64,000 nt of DNA from Synechocystis sp. PCC 7338 (GTDB lineage Bacteria; Cyanobacteriota; Cyanobacteriia; Cyanobacteriales; Microcystaceae): positions 2,403,488 through 2,467,487 of the forward strand of contig NZ_CP054306.1 of the NCBI RefSeq assembly GCF_018282115.1, read 5' to 3'. The notes below the pieces were generated by a model that saw nothing but the letters and a program-made list of their open reading frames with translations, was not told the origin of the DNA and did no database searches. Within the stretch, counting starts at the first letter, position 1; each line of letters starts with the position of its first letter. Below are positions 38,371-49,374 of this stretch, piece by piece. Position numbers and translations under genes: made by a program.

Positions 38371-38826
38371 GTGATTTTTGAGCAAGGCATTGAAATTAAC
38401 GCCAGTGCCACAGTGGTAGAACGGTGTTTCACTGATTTGGAGCTAATGCAACTCTGGCTCAACCCGGCCCTCCGTTGTGAACCCATCGGTCAATGGTCCA
38501 CGGCGATCGGCGGCCGTAGTCGTTTTACCATCCAAATTCCCCTACTCAAGCCCAGCTTGAAAAGTGTAGTGGTGGAGCGATCGCCAGGGCTAGTGGTGTG
38601 GCAGTTTAAAGGATTTTTCCAAGGACAAGACCGTTGGGAATGTCGCCCCCTGGAGGAAGGTACCTATTTGCTAAACCGATTCGAGTTCACTGTACCGAAT
38701 CCCATTGTGCAATGGGGCTTTCAAATGTTTGCGGCCCGCTGGACCAGCGCGGATATGCAAGCCCAACTGCGACGGTTAAAACAGGTAGCGGAAAGGGAAT
38801 ATATCAACAGTGGCCTACATAGTTAA
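38371..38826 (+). CDS. SRPBCC (polyketide cyclase/START-like) family protein
   Basis: 151 residues from a GTG. The N-terminal FEQGIEINASATVVERCFTD LELMQLWL and the following beta strands with RFEFTVPNPIVQWGFQMFAA match the SRPBCC ligand-binding helix-grip fold. The family binds hydrophobic ligands; no substrate is known for this member. The neighbouring RND pump gene is divergent, separated by about 190 bp. Confidence 0.75.
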   Translation: MIFEQGIEINASATVVERCFTDLELMQLWLNPALRCEPIGQWSTAIGGRSRFTIQIPLLKPSLKSVVVERSPGLVVWQFKGFFQGQDRWECRPLEEGTYLLNRFEFTVPNPIVQWGFQMFAARWTSADMQAQLRRLKQVAEREYINSGLHS

Positions 38827-38879
38827 TTTTCGGGCAGTTTCCCTATTAAAATCCTGGGCTAAGCTGGAAGAAATAACCA

Positions 38880-39161
38880 ATGGCGATGAGTAGGAGGTTG
38901 AGAGTGAAAGTAGAAGGTCCTAATCCCCAGCAATTGACTGCGGAAGAAATCCAGGAATTAGAACATTTGCGTGGCCTGATAGAGCAAGCAGTGGCCAACG
39001 GTGTGGTCACCAAGGAAGAAGAATTTAATATTAAGGCCTGGGCACTCCATTCCAAGCCCCGGTACGAGTTACTATCCCAGGAATTAGCCATGTACCGGGA
39101 ACTGGTCACCAACAAAATTAATGCTGGCTTACTGTCGGGGGAAACCTTGACTGATTGTTGA
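38880..39161 (+). CDS. Small conserved hypothetical protein
   Basis: 93 residues, mostly helical, with an Arg/Lys-rich N-terminus (RRLRVKVEGPNPQQLTAEEI) and a Glu-rich helix (EELEHLRGLIEQAVANGVVT). No domain was recognised. It lies on the + strand 54 bp after the SRPBCC gene and could be co-transcribed. The ATG at 38880 is followed by in-frame ATGs a few codons later, so the exact start is uncertain. Confidence 0.6.
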   Translation: MAMSRRLRVKVEGPNPQQLTAEEIQELEHLRGLIEQAVANGVVTKEEEFNIKAWALHSKPRYELLSQELAMYRELVTNKINAGLLSGETLTDC

Positions 39162-39285
39162 TTAGTAAGACCCATCCAATTTTGTCCTAGCTTTTGTCAA
39201 GATTTTGCTGAACCCGAGGCGTACTCCATGCCCTGGCCAGATTCTGAGGACAAAGATTAGGACAAATTAATGATGTTAATTCAAA

Positions 39286-41703
39286 CTAGAAGGGCCAGCG
39301 CCAATTAACGATTTCCGGCATATCTATACCGTGTTCGTAGGCATAGTTAGTGCAATCAATTTTCATGTCCTTGAGCATTTCCTTAATATGGGCCCCGGCC
39401 ACCCGCAGTGGCGGCAGGCGATCGATCACGTCAATGGCCAAACTGAAACGGTCAATTTGGTTTTGAATCGCTAAATCCATGGGGGTGTTGATGTTGCCCT
39501 TTTCCTTGTAGCCCCGCACATGGAGATTGCCATGGTTAGTGCGGCGATAGGTCAACCGGTGAATTAACCAGGGATAGGCGTGGAAGTTAAAAATAATCGG
39601 TTTATCGGTGGTAAAGAGGGAGTCAAAATCCCGATCGCTCAGGCCATGGGGATGTTCAGATTCCGGTTGTAGTTTGAGCAAGTCAATAACACTGACAAAA
39701 CGAATCCTCAGATCAGGAAAAAATTGCCGCAGCATGGCCGTGGCCGCCAGGGCTTCCTTGGTGGGAATATCCCCCGCCGCCGCCATCACCACATCGGGTT
39801 CCGTACCAGCGTCATTACTGGCCCATTCCCAAATGTCCACTCCTTTGGTGCAATTGCGAATAGCTGAAGTCATATCTTGATATTGCAAGTGGGCTTGCTT
39901 GTCACAAACGATGATGTTGATGTAGTTTTTACTCTGCAAGCAATGGTCCGCTACGGAAAGCAGGGAATTAACATCGGGGGGCAAATAAATTCGCACTACA
40001 TCGGGGCTTTTGTTGAGAATGACATCAAGAAACCCTGGGTCTTGGTGGGTAAAGCCGTTATGGTCTTGTCGCCACACAGTGGACGTCATCAAAATATTTA
40101 ACGAAGAAATATCCGCCCGCCAGTTGAGATGCCGACAAATATCCAACCATTTGGCGTGTTGGTTGACCATGGAGGTGATCACATGGGCGAAGGATTCATA
40201 GGTGGCAAAAAAGCCGTGGCGACCGGTTAAAAGATAGGACTCTAGCCAACCTTCCAAAGTGTGTTCGCTCAACATTTCCATCACCCGACCGTCGGGACTG
40301 AGTTCTCCCCCGTCCTGGTCTTCTTCTAGATATTCTGCTATCCAGAATTTTTTGCTAACTTCATAGACAGCATGGAGTTTATTGGAACTATTTTCGTCCG
40401 GGCCAAACAGACGGAAATTGCTCATGTTATTGGCCATCACATCCCGCAGAAAAACTCCCAGGGGCGCAGTGTTAGGGGCTTCTATGGTGCCGGGTTGATC
40501 CACATCAATACCGTATTGACGAAAGTCGGGCATTTTCAGACCCCGTCGTAACAAACCACCATTGGCGTAGGGAGTGGACCCTAGACGTTTCTCCCCCACC
40601 GGGGCGATCGCCTTAAATTCTGGCTTTAAAGTACCGTGGTCGTCGAACAATTCTTCCGGTTTATAACTCCGTAGCCAAGCTTCCAACTGTTGCAGATGGG
40701 CCGGATTTTCGTGCATGCCTCCCATGGGCACTTGGTGCGATCGCCAAAAACCTTCCACTTTATGGCCATCAACATAGTCAGGGCCAGTCCAACCCTTAGG
40801 GGTACGCATCACAATCATGGGCCAGCGGGGACGGGTGGCAATACCGGAACTGCGAGCTTCTTGTTGAATACGGTGAATTTCCGTTACGCAATGATCCAAT
40901 GTGGCGGCCATGGCCTGGTGCATGGACTCAGGTTCGGAACCTTCAACAAAATAGGGAGTATAGCCATAACCTTCAAACAGGGCTTTCAACTCTTCATGGC
41001 TAATGCGACTGAGTAGGCTTGGGTTATTAATCTTGTAGCCGTTGAGATGGAGCACAGGGAGCACCGCCCCATCCCGAATCGGGTTAATAAATTTATTGGA
41101 ATGCCAGGAAGTGGCCAAGGGCCCCGTTTCCGACTCCCCATCCCCAGCCAAACCCACCACAATTAAATTGGGATTATCAAAGGCAGCACCGTAGGCATGG
41201 GATAGGCAGTAACCCAGTTCTCCTCCCTCATGGATGGAACCAGGGGTTTCGGGGGTACAGTGACTGCCAATGCCGCCGGGGAAGGAAAATTGCTTGAAAA
41301 AACACTTCATGCCCGCTTCATCTTCACTACACTCAGCAAAAAAGCGAGAATAGCTCCCCTCTAGGTAGCAGGGCCCTAAAAAGCCCGGCGCACCGTGGCC
41401 AGGCCCCACCATGTAAAGCATATCCTGGTTAAACTTTCTAATAATGCGATTGAGATGGGTGTAGAGAAAACAAATACCGGGACTAGAACCCCAGTGGCCC
41501 AACAGGCGATATTTGATCTGTTCTGGTTGGAGGGGTTCCCGCAGGAGAGGATTATCCCGGAGATAAATCATGCCCACCGCCAAATAGTTAGCCGCCCGCC
41601 AAAAACCGTGCAGTTGATTAAGCTCTGTCGGCTCAAGGGGACTGCCACTGATGGTGGAGCGGGTCTTACCAAAGGGACTAAGGGAAAAGGGGGATGTAAC
41701 CAT
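39286..41703 (-). CDS. xfp: Xylulose 5-phosphate/fructose 6-phosphate phosphoketolase
   Basis: 805 residues from the ATG at 41703. Phosphoketolase signatures are [16 protein letters not shown] and the thiamine diphosphate motif [13 protein letters not shown]...SNKFIN. The C-terminal [20 protein letters not shown] and [20 protein letters not shown] region is also typical. It cleaves xylulose 5-P or fructose 6-P into acetyl-P and a smaller sugar phosphate; in Synechocystis this bypass links the Calvin cycle to acetate and acetyl-CoA. An in-frame extension of 32 residues has no family similarity and was left out. ilvD lies just upstream on the same strand. Confidence 0.95.
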   Translation of the reverse strand: MVTSPFSLSPFGKTRSTISGSPLEPTELNQLHGFWRAANYLAVGMIYLRDNPLLREPLQPEQIKYRLLGHWGSSPGICFLYTHLNRIIRKFNQDMLYMVGPGHGAPGFLGPCYLEGSYSRFFAECSEDEAGMKCFFKQFSFPGGIGSHCTPETPGSIHEGGELGYCLSHAYGAAFDNPNLIVVGLAGDGESETGPLATSWHSNKFINPIRDGAVLPVLHLNGYKINNPSLLSRISHEELKALFEGYGYTPYFVEGSEPESMHQAMAATLDHCVTEIHRIQQEARSSGIATRPRWPMIVMRTPKGWTGPDYVDGHKVEGFWRSHQVPMGGMHENPAHLQQLEAWLRSYKPEELFDDHGTLKPEFKAIAPVGEKRLGSTPYANGGLLRRGLKMPDFRQYGIDVDQPGTIEAPNTAPLGVFLRDVMANNMSNFRLFGPDENSSNKLHAVYEVSKKFWIAEYLEEDQDGGELSPDGRVMEMLSEHTLEGWLESYLLTGRHGFFATYESFAHVITSMVNQHAKWLDICRHLNWRADISSLNILMTSTVWRQDHNGFTHQDPGFLDVILNKSPDVVRIYLPPDVNSLLSVADHCLQSKNYINIIVCDKQAHLQYQDMTSAIRNCTKGVDIWEWASNDAGTEPDVVMAAAGDIPTKEALAATAMLRQFFPDLRIRFVSVIDLLKLQPESEHPHGLSDRDFDSLFTTDKPIIFNFHAYPWLIHRLTYRRTNHGNLHVRGYKEKGNINTPMDLAIQNQIDRFSLAIDVIDRLPPLRVAGAHIKEMLKDMKIDCTNYAYEHGIDMPEIVNWRWPF

Positions 41704-41876
41704 GGAAAAACTCCCGGATTTGTACATTCCCCTACCAGGGTAGAACCCACAAGTTATTTTGGCGTTAACCCAGGGAAGGACACTGCCCCATCTCCACATG
41801 CATAGACTCCCCAGCCTATTGCTCTTTGGAGATGTCCCTGAGTCCGCCCGCCCAGTTCCTGGCCCATGGAGGCATT

Positions 41877-43562
41877 TTAGAACAAATCAGAATCCGTCAC
41901 AGCCCCCACACTACTGGAAGCAACGAGCTTGGCGTATTTACCCAAAATACCGGTGCGGTAACGGGGTTCAGGACGAGTCCACCGGGCCCGGCGTTGGGCC
42001 AATTCCTCTTCGCTGACGTTGAGTTGCAGTAGCCGCTTGCCCGCATCGATGGTGATTTGATCCCCTTCCTCCACCAAGGCGATCGCCCCTCCCACGTAAG
42101 CTTCGGGGGCAACGTGACCCACTACTAAACCGTAGGTGCCGCCAGAAAAGCGGCCATCGGTTATCAGTCCAACGGAGTCTCCTAGCCCAGCGCCAATGAT
42201 TGCGGAAGTGGGGGCCAGCATTTCCCGCATACCAGGGCCACCTTTAGGCCCTTCGTAGCGCACTACCACCACATCTCCTGCTTTGATTTTGCCGGCTAAA
42301 ATGGCTTCCAGGCAGTCTTCCTCCGACTCAAATACTTTGGCGGGACCAGTGATCACGGGCTTTTTAACGCCGCTGATTTTAGCCACACTGCCTTCGGTGG
42401 CCAAGTTACCTTTGAGCACCGCCAAGTGACCTTCTTGGTAAACGGGGTTGTCCCAGGAATGGATTACGTCCTGGTTGGCGGGGGGTTGGTCAGGAATATC
42501 GGCTAAAACGTCAGCAATGGTCTGTCCTGTGATTGTTAAGGTATCACCGTGGAGAATGCCATTGACCAGTAATATTTTCATTACCTGGGGAATGCCACCG
42601 GCATCGTGGAGATTAGTGGTGACGTATTTACCAGAGGGCTTGAGGTCACACAGTACAGGGACTTTGTGGCGGATGGTTTCAAAATCGTCCAAGCTCAAAG
42701 GCACTCCAATGGTCTTGGCGATCGCCAGCAGATGGAGTACAGCATTGGTGGAGCCCCCCACGGCCATAATCACGGCAATGGCATTTTCAAAAGCTTTGCG
42801 GGTGAGAATTTGACTGGGTAGAATTTGTTTTTTAATTGCTTCCACCAAAACCTTGGCGGACTCCTCGGTGCTGTCGGCTTTTTCACCGTCCACTGCGGCC
42901 ATGGTGGAAGAATAGGGCAAGCTCATCCCCATGGCTTCAAAAGCGGAGGACATGGTGTTGGCGGTGAACATCCCCCCACAGGAACCAGCCCCAGGACAGG
43001 CATTCCGTTCGATGCCGTAGAGGGTTTCCTCATCAATTTTGCCGGCACTGTACTGGCCCACCGCTTCAAAGGCACTGACCACCGTTAAATCTTCCCCGGC
43101 ATAATGGCCCGGTTTGATGGTGCCACCGTAAACAAAGATAGACGGAATATTGAGGCGAGCCATGGCAATCATTGCCCCCGGCATATTTTTGTCACAGCCT
43201 CCGATCGCCAATACTCCATCCATGCGTTGGCCATTGCACACCGTTTCGATGGAATCGGCGATCACTTCCCGGGAAACTAGGGAATATTTCATCCCTTCCG
43301 TACCCATGGAAATACCGTCACTGATGGTGATAGTGCCAAACAATTGGGGCATGGCCCCCGCTGTCCGTAAGCCGGCCTCGGCCCGTAGAGCCAGATCATT
43401 GATGCCCATGTTGCAGGGGGTAATGGTGCTGTACCCGTTGGCAATGCCCACAATGGGTTTAGTAAAGTCATCATCGCCAAAACCAACGGCCCGGAGCATG
43501 GCCCGGTTGGGACTTCGTTGGGTTCCCTGGGTAATTACCTGGCTTCTGGGATTGTTGGACAT
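41877..43562 (-). CDS. ilvD: Dihydroxy-acid dehydratase
   Basis: 561 residues. [20 protein letters not shown] and [20 protein letters not shown] hold the Fe-S cysteine block, [20 protein letters not shown] is present as [17 protein letters not shown] and the C-terminal [20 protein letters not shown] is a family signature. The enzyme catalyses the last common step of isoleucine and valine synthesis. The length is normal for the short bacterial type. Confidence 0.96.
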   Translation of the reverse strand: MSNNPRSQVITQGTQRSPNRAMLRAVGFGDDDFTKPIVGIANGYSTITPCNMGINDLALRAEAGLRTAGAMPQLFGTITISDGISMGTEGMKYSLVSREVIADSIETVCNGQRMDGVLAIGGCDKNMPGAMIAMARLNIPSIFVYGGTIKPGHYAGEDLTVVSAFEAVGQYSAGKIDEETLYGIERNACPGAGSCGGMFTANTMSSAFEAMGMSLPYSSTMAAVDGEKADSTEESAKVLVEAIKKQILPSQILTRKAFENAIAVIMAVGGSTNAVLHLLAIAKTIGVPLSLDDFETIRHKVPVLCDLKPSGKYVTTNLHDAGGIPQVMKILLVNGILHGDTLTITGQTIADVLADIPDQPPANQDVIHSWDNPVYQEGHLAVLKGNLATEGSVAKISGVKKPVITGPAKVFESEEDCLEAILAGKIKAGDVVVVRYEGPKGGPGMREMLAPTSAIIGAGLGDSVGLITDGRFSGGTYGLVVGHVAPEAYVGGAIALVEEGDQITIDAGKRLLQLNVSEEELAQRRARWTRPEPRYRTGILGKYAKLVASSSVGAVTDSDLF

Positions 43563-43767
43563 TGTTCTCTCCTGTCTCGTAGCGAATCTATGCTTCCATC
43601 CATTGTCGATGGTTTATTCCCCTTTGCTCAAGCCTGGCCACAAAAAGTCAACTTTCAGCCATTGATGTTCCCTTGGGTTACCATTGCCTCCACTGTCGAT
43701 GGCAATAGTTAAACTAAATATACTAAAATTTTTCTTGATTTAAATTCTGATAATTTTTACTTGAACC

Positions 43768-44103
43768 ATGGCCTTAATAGCAAGACTGATCGGCATAGTT
43801 CTTATTGGCACCGGAATCTATTTTCTAGGTAACAACATCATTTTCACCACCAACGTTTATCCCTACTTTTGGCGGGGTATTGCCGCCGATGGCTCAATTT
43901 TGGCCCTCATTGCTGGAGTGATGATGCTAGTTTTTCTGCCCGCCAGGGAAAAATCCTGGGGCTGGATACCGATTATCATCGGCGTGGTGCTGGTGTTTTT
44001 TAGCAGTCGAGCGATCCTTAATCCCACTAGTCTGTGGCAATTTCTGCTTTCTTTTGTCTCCATGGCCGTTGGCTATAAATTGGCCAGCCAAGGTCGCCTA
44101 TAG
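43768..44103 (+). CDS. Small membrane protein, 111 residues
   Basis: Four hydrophobic stretches (about 5-25, 40-58, 66-82, 92-106) separated by short loops give a small polytopic membrane protein; the C-terminus is basic. No family recognised. The ATG at 43768 is good and the gene is divergent from ilvD with a gap of about 200 bp. Confidence 0.65.
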   Translation: MALIARLIGIVLIGTGIYFLGNNIIFTTNVYPYFWRGIAADGSILALIAGVMMLVFLPAREKSWGWIPIIIGVVLVFFSSRAILNPTSLWQFLLSFVSMAVGYKLASQGRL

Positions 44104-44209
44104 AAACAGGTCTTGCAAGAAAAGTCAAAAGCTATGGGCGCCCAGCATTCACCGGCCATGTGAGCAATGTATTTTCGAGAAAATGAAAATTCTCCCGATC
44201 GCCAATTAA

Positions 44210-47200
44210 CTAGAGGGGAAAACGCTTCATTTGTCGCACTGCAATGCGAGCATTCCGTTTTAGTCGGGGGGAAAGGTGGGGCACCTGGGGAATTTGCCAG
44301 AGTAAATCCACCGTGCGCCGAAAAAGTCGGACTAAATCCCCCTCATCTAAGCTGGTTTGACGACAAAGATTTTCCCACTCCATGCCCAAAGCCCACTGTT
44401 CCACCAAACCCATAAAATCCACTTCCAACCAGAGGGGAATGGCGATCGCCCGCTGATTTTGAGCTTTGATCAATTTGCGTCGCAGATCCCAGAGGTTAAG
44501 CCGTTGCAAATGATCCGCCACCGTCATGGCCTGCCAGAGAGAGAGGGTCGGTTGGGGATGTTTAAAACAAAACAACAGGCCAAATAAATCATCGCTGGGA
44601 CGGAGGGCGGCCAACACCGCAGGGGAAGGTTTGAAGTCAGTCCAAGCATCGGAACGGGGAGTTTCCGTAATCAGAGCACTGGCAGCGGCGGCCAATTGTT
44701 CCGGCTCCAAATCATTGAACTTACCGGAAATGAGGGCCAAACCCAGCCACAATTCATTTTCCCCCCGCAGGGTGGCAGCCACTTCCCCCAAAAGCGTAGG
44801 GGTGTATTCCTCCAGGGCTTCCATTTCCTGCAAAATGTCGATCAAGTCCAAAAACTCTTGCCAATAGTAGGACTGACGGGATTGCAAACGGTCGTATTCC
44901 TGTTGTCGTTTGCTCAGAGTTTTACGCAATTCTTGCCGTTGGTGGAACTGCTCCAAAAGTTTTCCGGGATGTTTTTGGCTAGCCAGGGGATGAACCGCCA
45001 ACAGTGTTTCCACATGGTCTACCCTGGCCTGTTGCTCCACTAATTCTGGGCTCGGGGCCAAGGGATAGGCTTGGGGATCTAATCCCTCGGCGATCGCCAA
45101 TGTCTCCTCATCGCCTTTCACTGGTTTACCCGGAGCCAACAATTCTGCCGGGGGTGGAGTCAAATTCTGCCATTGGGCTGGGGACAAATTACCCATGGGC
45201 ACTGCGTAAATATCCCCCACGGTGACATGGTACCAACGGTTATCATCGGCTAGGCAACACCATTGGGGCAGATTATGTGCCGGGGCCAGGGGAGCCACAA
45301 TAATCGCTAAACGAGGTTGATGGGTTTTGACGTGGCGACCTTTGAGATATAAAAGTTGACCCGGTGTCAGGGTTTTAAGTTGATCCTTTAACTGTTGCTT
45401 CCGTTCTTTTTCTGCCTGTTGCTCTAGGATTTTCAGTAATCTTTGTTCTTCCCGCAATCGTCCCCGGAATTTTTCGTAACTGCGTAAATCCTTTTCCCCA
45501 ATGCCCGCCAACTTAATATCCAATTGGGATAATTTTTTCACCGTTTCGGCGATCGCCACCTTGGTCGGTTCCAGGGCAAACTGGGCCAAGTATTCCGCAA
45601 AGCTCCGCTCCAGCAGACTTTTTACTTCTTCCAAATCATGTTTTTGCAACAAATTCAGCACCATGCCATAGGAAGGGGTAAACCAACTTTTTAACGGTTC
45701 CGCCTCCGCTAGGGCCAAGTAAGATGCCTCTTTCGCTCCTTCAAAGGGAGTTTGCACCGTAATCACATGGCCTTCAATATCCATCCCCCGCCGCCCGGCC
45801 CGCCCCGCAATTTGCAAAAATTCCGAAGGACTAAGCATGGCGTGCCCTTCATTGGTCCGTTTTGAGAGGGCAGAGATCACTGTCGTGCGGGCTGGCATAT
45901 TAATCCCCGCCGATAGGGTCGCCGTGGCAAACACCACCTTAATCAAGCCCTGCTCAAATAACTTTTCCACCAGGGTTTTCATATCCGGCAAAATACCCGC
46001 ATGGTGTACCGCAATGCCCCGTAAAAGGGGTTCAATCTGCTCGAGCCTGGTCATGGGGGAAGATTGGGCAATCCAGCCCCAGAGTTTGAACATGCCTTCC
46101 GGGTCAATCGCCAGGGCAGTTAATAGTTTTTGGGACGCCTCACGGCCCTGGGGATAATCCAAATAGGCAATGACCGCTTGGACCATATCCGGTAAACCAT
46201 CCGCCAAATCCCGTTCCAACTTCTGCCGCAGTAGGGGATTTTTGCCAAAGAAAAAATCGAGCAGTTGCAGTTGGATACTTTCCTGTTCCGCCGGTTCCAC
46301 CAAAGATAAATCTTCTAAGGATTGGGCCGCCTGTTCACAGCCCCGACGACTAAAAATTACATAAATTACTGGCAGCAAATTCCTTTCCTGTAGCTGTTGC
46401 ATCACTAACAGGGGATAGGGACAATCCTCCCGGCGCATCCGTCGATTTTTACCAGAGCGGGTATTTTTATTGCCAGCCTTAGGTAGTAAACGAGCATTAA
46501 CCCCGGTTTTTTTCTCGTTCAAGAGGGGAAATAAACCTTTGCGGGTGCTGTAGTGAAAGGTGAGGGGCACCGGACGAAAATCGGAATTAACCAATACACA
46601 GGGGGGAGAATCGTTATGTTGTTCCCCTTGGCGTAATACTTTCAGAGACACCCCGGTACGGACTTGGTTAATCCATTCTGTCAATTGTTCCGGGTTACCA
46701 ATGGTGGCGGACAAACCCACCAGTTGAATGGTGCTGGGACAGTAGATGATTGACTCTTCCCATACGGTACCCCGGCCCCGATCGCTGATGTAATGAACTT
46801 CGTCAAACACCACCGTTTCCACATCTTCCAAAGAAGTCCCCACTTCCCCAATGGGGGTTTCGTAGAGCATATTCCTAAAAATTTCCGTGGTCATTACCAC
46901 CACTGGAGCATCGGCATTGATCACAGTATCGCCGGTAATTAAGCCCACTAATTGTGCAGCATTTTCTAAGCCTAACTTCTCTAATTTTTCCTGGAAATCC
47001 CGAATTTTTTGATTGGATAAAGCTTTGAGGGGGGTGGTGTAAAAAACCCTTTTTCCCCGGGCAATGGCCCGATAGATGGCGTATTCTCCCACCACGGTTT
47101 TACCGGAACCTGTGGGGGCACACACTACCACTGACTGGTCTTGATCCAGGGCGGCGATCGCCTCTTGTTGGAAGTCGTCCAATGGAAAAGTAAACAGATC

Positions 47201-47242
47201 AGCAGGGGAAGCGTAGGCTAAGGTTTTCACAGATTTAGGCAA
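44210..47242 (-). CDS. DEAD/DExH superfamily II RNA helicase (Mtr4/Ski2-like)
   Basis: 1,010 residues. Helicase motifs: Q-like FTFPLDDFQQEAIAALDQ, Walker A APTGSGKTVVGEYAI, DExH as VFDEVHYISD, SATIGN, and the second RecA block LPVIYVIFSRRGCEQ, FATATLSAGINMPART and QIAGRAGRRGMD. A long C-terminal helical region (SKRQQEYDRLQ, LISGKFNDLEPEQL, VDLLWQIPQVPHLS) is of the Ski2/Mtr4 (DSHCT) type. Cyanobacterial and plastid relatives (ISE2-like) act in RNA processing. The first residues to about 15 are before the conserved Q motif. Confidence 0.92.
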   Translation of the reverse strand: MPKSVKTLAYASPADLFTFPLDDFQQEAIAALDQDQSVVVCAPTGSGKTVVGEYAIYRAIARGKRVFYTTPLKALSNQKIRDFQEKLEKLGLENAAQLVGLITGDTVINADAPVVVMTTEIFRNMLYETPIGEVGTSLEDVETVVFDEVHYISDRGRGTVWEESIIYCPSTIQLVGLSATIGNPEQLTEWINQVRTGVSLKVLRQGEQHNDSPPCVLVNSDFRPVPLTFHYSTRKGLFPLLNEKKTGVNARLLPKAGNKNTRSGKNRRMRREDCPYPLLVMQQLQERNLLPVIYVIFSRRGCEQAAQSLEDLSLVEPAEQESIQLQLLDFFFGKNPLLRQKLERDLADGLPDMVQAVIAYLDYPQGREASQKLLTALAIDPEGMFKLWGWIAQSSPMTRLEQIEPLLRGIAVHHAGILPDMKTLVEKLFEQGLIKVVFATATLSAGINMPARTTVISALSKRTNEGHAMLSPSEFLQIAGRAGRRGMDIEGHVITVQTPFEGAKEASYLALAEAEPLKSWFTPSYGMVLNLLQKHDLEEVKSLLERSFAEYLAQFALEPTKVAIAETVKKLSQLDIKLAGIGEKDLRSYEKFRGRLREEQRLLKILEQQAEKERKQQLKDQLKTLTPGQLLYLKGRHVKTHQPRLAIIVAPLAPAHNLPQWCCLADDNRWYHVTVGDIYAVPMGNLSPAQWQNLTPPPAELLAPGKPVKGDEETLAIAEGLDPQAYPLAPSPELVEQQARVDHVETLLAVHPLASQKHPGKLLEQFHQRQELRKTLSKRQQEYDRLQSRQSYYWQEFLDLIDILQEMEALEEYTPTLLGEVAATLRGENELWLGLALISGKFNDLEPEQLAAAASALITETPRSDAWTDFKPSPAVLAALRPSDDLFGLLFCFKHPQPTLSLWQAMTVADHLQRLNLWDLRRKLIKAQNQRAIAIPLWLEVDFMGLVEQWALGMEWENLCRQTSLDEGDLVRLFRRTVDLLWQIPQVPHLSPRLKRNARIAVRQMKRFPL

Positions 47243-47332
47243 AAGGGTGATTAAGTTCCCATTTTATCTGGTTATCTTGGGGGCAATTCAAACTAGGTAT
47301 TTTCTCTCCATGCCAATTTGTTAGCACTGCCA

Positions 47333-47944
47333 TCACCAAATCCGAGGCTGGAAGGTGGCGGGGGTATCTAGTTCAAAGATTTCATCCCGAATACGGGCAG
47401 TGTATAACCCAGCCTTTAGTACCTCTTCTCTGACCGCATTGGACAGATCCACGGCGGCGAGGATGCCATACAATTTTTTGTCTTGGTGTTCAGGGAAAAA
47501 TTCTCGAAAACCCTGGAGATGGTTAATTAATTGACCGATGGATTCTGAGCGAGCATGGCTTTTGACTTCCACAATGATGGCCGTTTTAACCTCTCCGTTG
47601 GCATAGGCCATCACATCAAGTTCAATATGTTTGCCCTGTTTGCTGACTCGCACACTGGGGGTGACCACTTCCATGCCAAATTTTTCACGGAGAATGGTTT
47701 CCATGGAGGGTAACGCTAAACCTTCCGTAAAACTGCCAAATTTTTGCCCCAGCCCGCCAATTTGTTTACCTAATTCCCGGATTTGGCGATCTGTTTTTTG
47801 AAATCGGCGATCAGCTTCTTCTCGTTGCTCCTGAAATCGGCGATTGGACTCCTCCCGTTGCTCCTTAATTTGACGCTCTGTCTCTTTCTGAGCTTGGATT
47901 AGCTCTCCCAGTAATTGCCATACTTCATCCGCTGTTGTTGCCAT
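47333..47944 (-). CDS. DUF3782-like coiled-coil PD-(D/E)XK nuclease-like protein
   Basis: 203 residues from the ATG at 47944. The N-terminal half is a coiled coil (EQREESNRRFQEQREEADRR and similar). The C-terminal half has HIELDVMAYANGEVKTAIIV EVKSHA, an E/D-x(n)-E-V-K nuclease-core pattern, and QLINHLQGFREFFPEHQDKK as in DUF3782. It may act on DNA, but no target is known. The Glu/Lys residues needed for the fold are intact. Confidence 0.7.
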   Translation of the reverse strand: MATTADEVWQLLGELIQAQKETERQIKEQREESNRRFQEQREEADRRFQKTDRQIRELGKQIGGLGQKFGSFTEGLALPSMETILREKFGMEVVTPSVRVSKQGKHIELDVMAYANGEVKTAIIVEVKSHARSESIGQLINHLQGFREFFPEHQDKKLYGILAAVDLSNAVREEVLKAGLYTARIRDEIFELDTPATFQPRIW

Positions 47945-47950
47945 AATCAC

Positions 47951-48318
47951 CTAGGGTATATTTTGCTCTTTCCCCATTTTAAAGGGCGGTCGATTGAGAC
48001 GTTAATCGTTTCTTGTTTGTCGTTGCACAATACTGAAAATTGTCCACATCCTCCTGAGTAAAGACCATCTCTTTCATTCCCAGTTAATTTTTATGTACTA
48101 TTTGAGTTCTGTTTATCCTACGGCGATCGCCAAAATTTAACGAAAACCAAGCTAGACACATACAAAGTATTTTTGTAGCTGTGATTTTGACCTTGGGAAC
48201 CGGGGATTCCGCCTATTGTCTAGCGGTAGGACAAGGTAGTAAAGGGCGCAAGTCTTCTAATATTTTGCAGGCTATTGGATAGGAAGCTCCGACTTCAGTG
48301 CAAGCGGGTTGGAATAGT
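47951..48318. other. Intergenic region with a tRNA-like scrap
   Basis: 368 bp between the DUF3782-like gene and the ABC-2 permease gene. It holds one full HIP1 octamer near 48122 and the tRNA-D-arm-like piece at 48211-48236. No ORF with support. Confidence 0.5.
48211..48236 (+). other. tRNA-Glu D-arm-like fragment
   Basis: The stretch ATTGTCTAGCGGTAGGACA closely resembles the 5' D-arm of bacterial tRNA-Glu (ATCGTCTAGNGG-TAGGACA), but an acceptor stem, anticodon stem-loop and T arm are not found beside it. It is probably a relic; no functional tRNA is claimed. Confidence 0.35.
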
Positions 48319-49107
48319 TCACGCTCCCATGCCGGAATATTGTTTTAAGCCCTGGCGCCACAGCCAACGGTTGAGCAGGGCAAATAGGCCGATCCAAAGA
48401 CCAATAATCAATAAACTGCGAAAAAAGGGTAGGGGTAAACCAACTAAGGCAGCGGCGGGGAAGTAAACACCGTAGGGGAATGGGGTGAGTAAAACAATTT
48501 GCCGTACCGAGTCGGGGAAAGCTTCCAAGGGAGCAATAACGCCAGAGAGGAAAATGTAAAACAAAAACCAAAGATCCTGGAGGGCGCTGGCCCGTTCGGT
48601 CCAAAAGGCACAGAGGGCAAAAGTGTACTGGATTAAAAAGTACAGAATAAAGGAACAGGCAATGCCAATCACCCCTTGGAGGAAATGCCAAGGATTGGGC
48701 AGCCAAAAGGCTTCGGGATAGAGAGAGAAAAAGAGAACAGTCAAAATAGCCAAAATGGGCAGGCGGGTCATTTTTTCCGCCCAGTGACGGGCAATGTGGT
48801 GCCACACCGGATCCAGCGGTTGCAGTAAACGGAAAGATAAAACCCCTTCCAGCACTTCCTTCTCAAACTCCCAAATGACCCAGATGGTGGTCAACTGACG
48901 CACTACGAAGACGGCAAAAAAATATTGGGCTACCTGGATGGCATTGAGGCTAAAGTCACCACTTTCTGCCGCCTGCACCCATACCCCCATCAAAATTAGG
49001 GGCAGGGAACCGGACAAAATCCAGAAGAAAATTTCCGCACGATACTCCACCATTTGGGCAAAGTACACAGTTAACAGTACCCGCAATTTGTGGGGAAAAC
49101 GACCCAT
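48319..49107 (-). CDS. ABC-2 type transporter permease
   Basis: 262 residues, about six membrane helices, starting with an amphipathic MGRFPHKLRVLLTVYFAQMV and containing EVLEGVLSFRLLQPLDPVWH and LFYIFLSGVIAPLEAFPDSV, typical of the DUF990/ABC-2 permeases. The matching ATPase is not next to it. Substrates of the family include polysaccharides and drugs; none is indicated here. The ATG is supported by the standard N-terminal amphipathic helix. Confidence 0.85.
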   Translation of the reverse strand: MGRFPHKLRVLLTVYFAQMVEYRAEIFFWILSGSLPLILMGVWVQAAESGDFSLNAIQVAQYFFAVFVVRQLTTIWVIWEFEKEVLEGVLSFRLLQPLDPVWHHIARHWAEKMTRLPILAILTVLFFSLYPEAFWLPNPWHFLQGVIGIACSFILYFLIQYTFALCAFWTERASALQDLWFLFYIFLSGVIAPLEAFPDSVRQIVLLTPFPYGVYFPAAALVGLPLPFFRSLLIIGLWIGLFALLNRWLWRQGLKQYSGMGA

Positions 49108-49166
49108 GGCATCGGTTGATTGGAACAGTGACCCCCATCAGGATTTCTGGAGGGAGCAAGTTCACT

Positions 49167-49343
49167 CTAACCTGCTTTTTCCTCAGCGGGAAAGGGCAAT
49201 ACCGGTAGGCGATCGCCCCGGAATACTTCTTCAGACAATTTACCCAGGGCTTCACTGCGACGACCAAGACAACGGGCCAAGCCCAGGGCGGATAGAACCG
49301 GTAGAGTTGCAGCGCTTAAAACTAGGTTGGTTAAAGGATCCAT
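49167..49343 (-). CDS. Small hydrophobic-headed protein, 58 residues
   Basis: Begins MDPLTNLVLSAATLPVLSAL followed by GRRSEALGKLSEEVFRGDRL and a Pro-rich tail. The N-terminal 20 residues could anchor in a membrane. The ATG at 49343 is internal to a larger reading frame and is chosen because it has the hydrophobic N-terminus; upstream residues do not look coding. Family unknown. Confidence 0.6.
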   Translation of the reverse strand: MDPLTNLVLSAATLPVLSALGLARCLGRRSEALGKLSEEVFRGDRLPVLPFPAEEKAG

Positions 49344-49374
49344 GGCGATTAAATTAGTAAAACTTGTTTTAACT

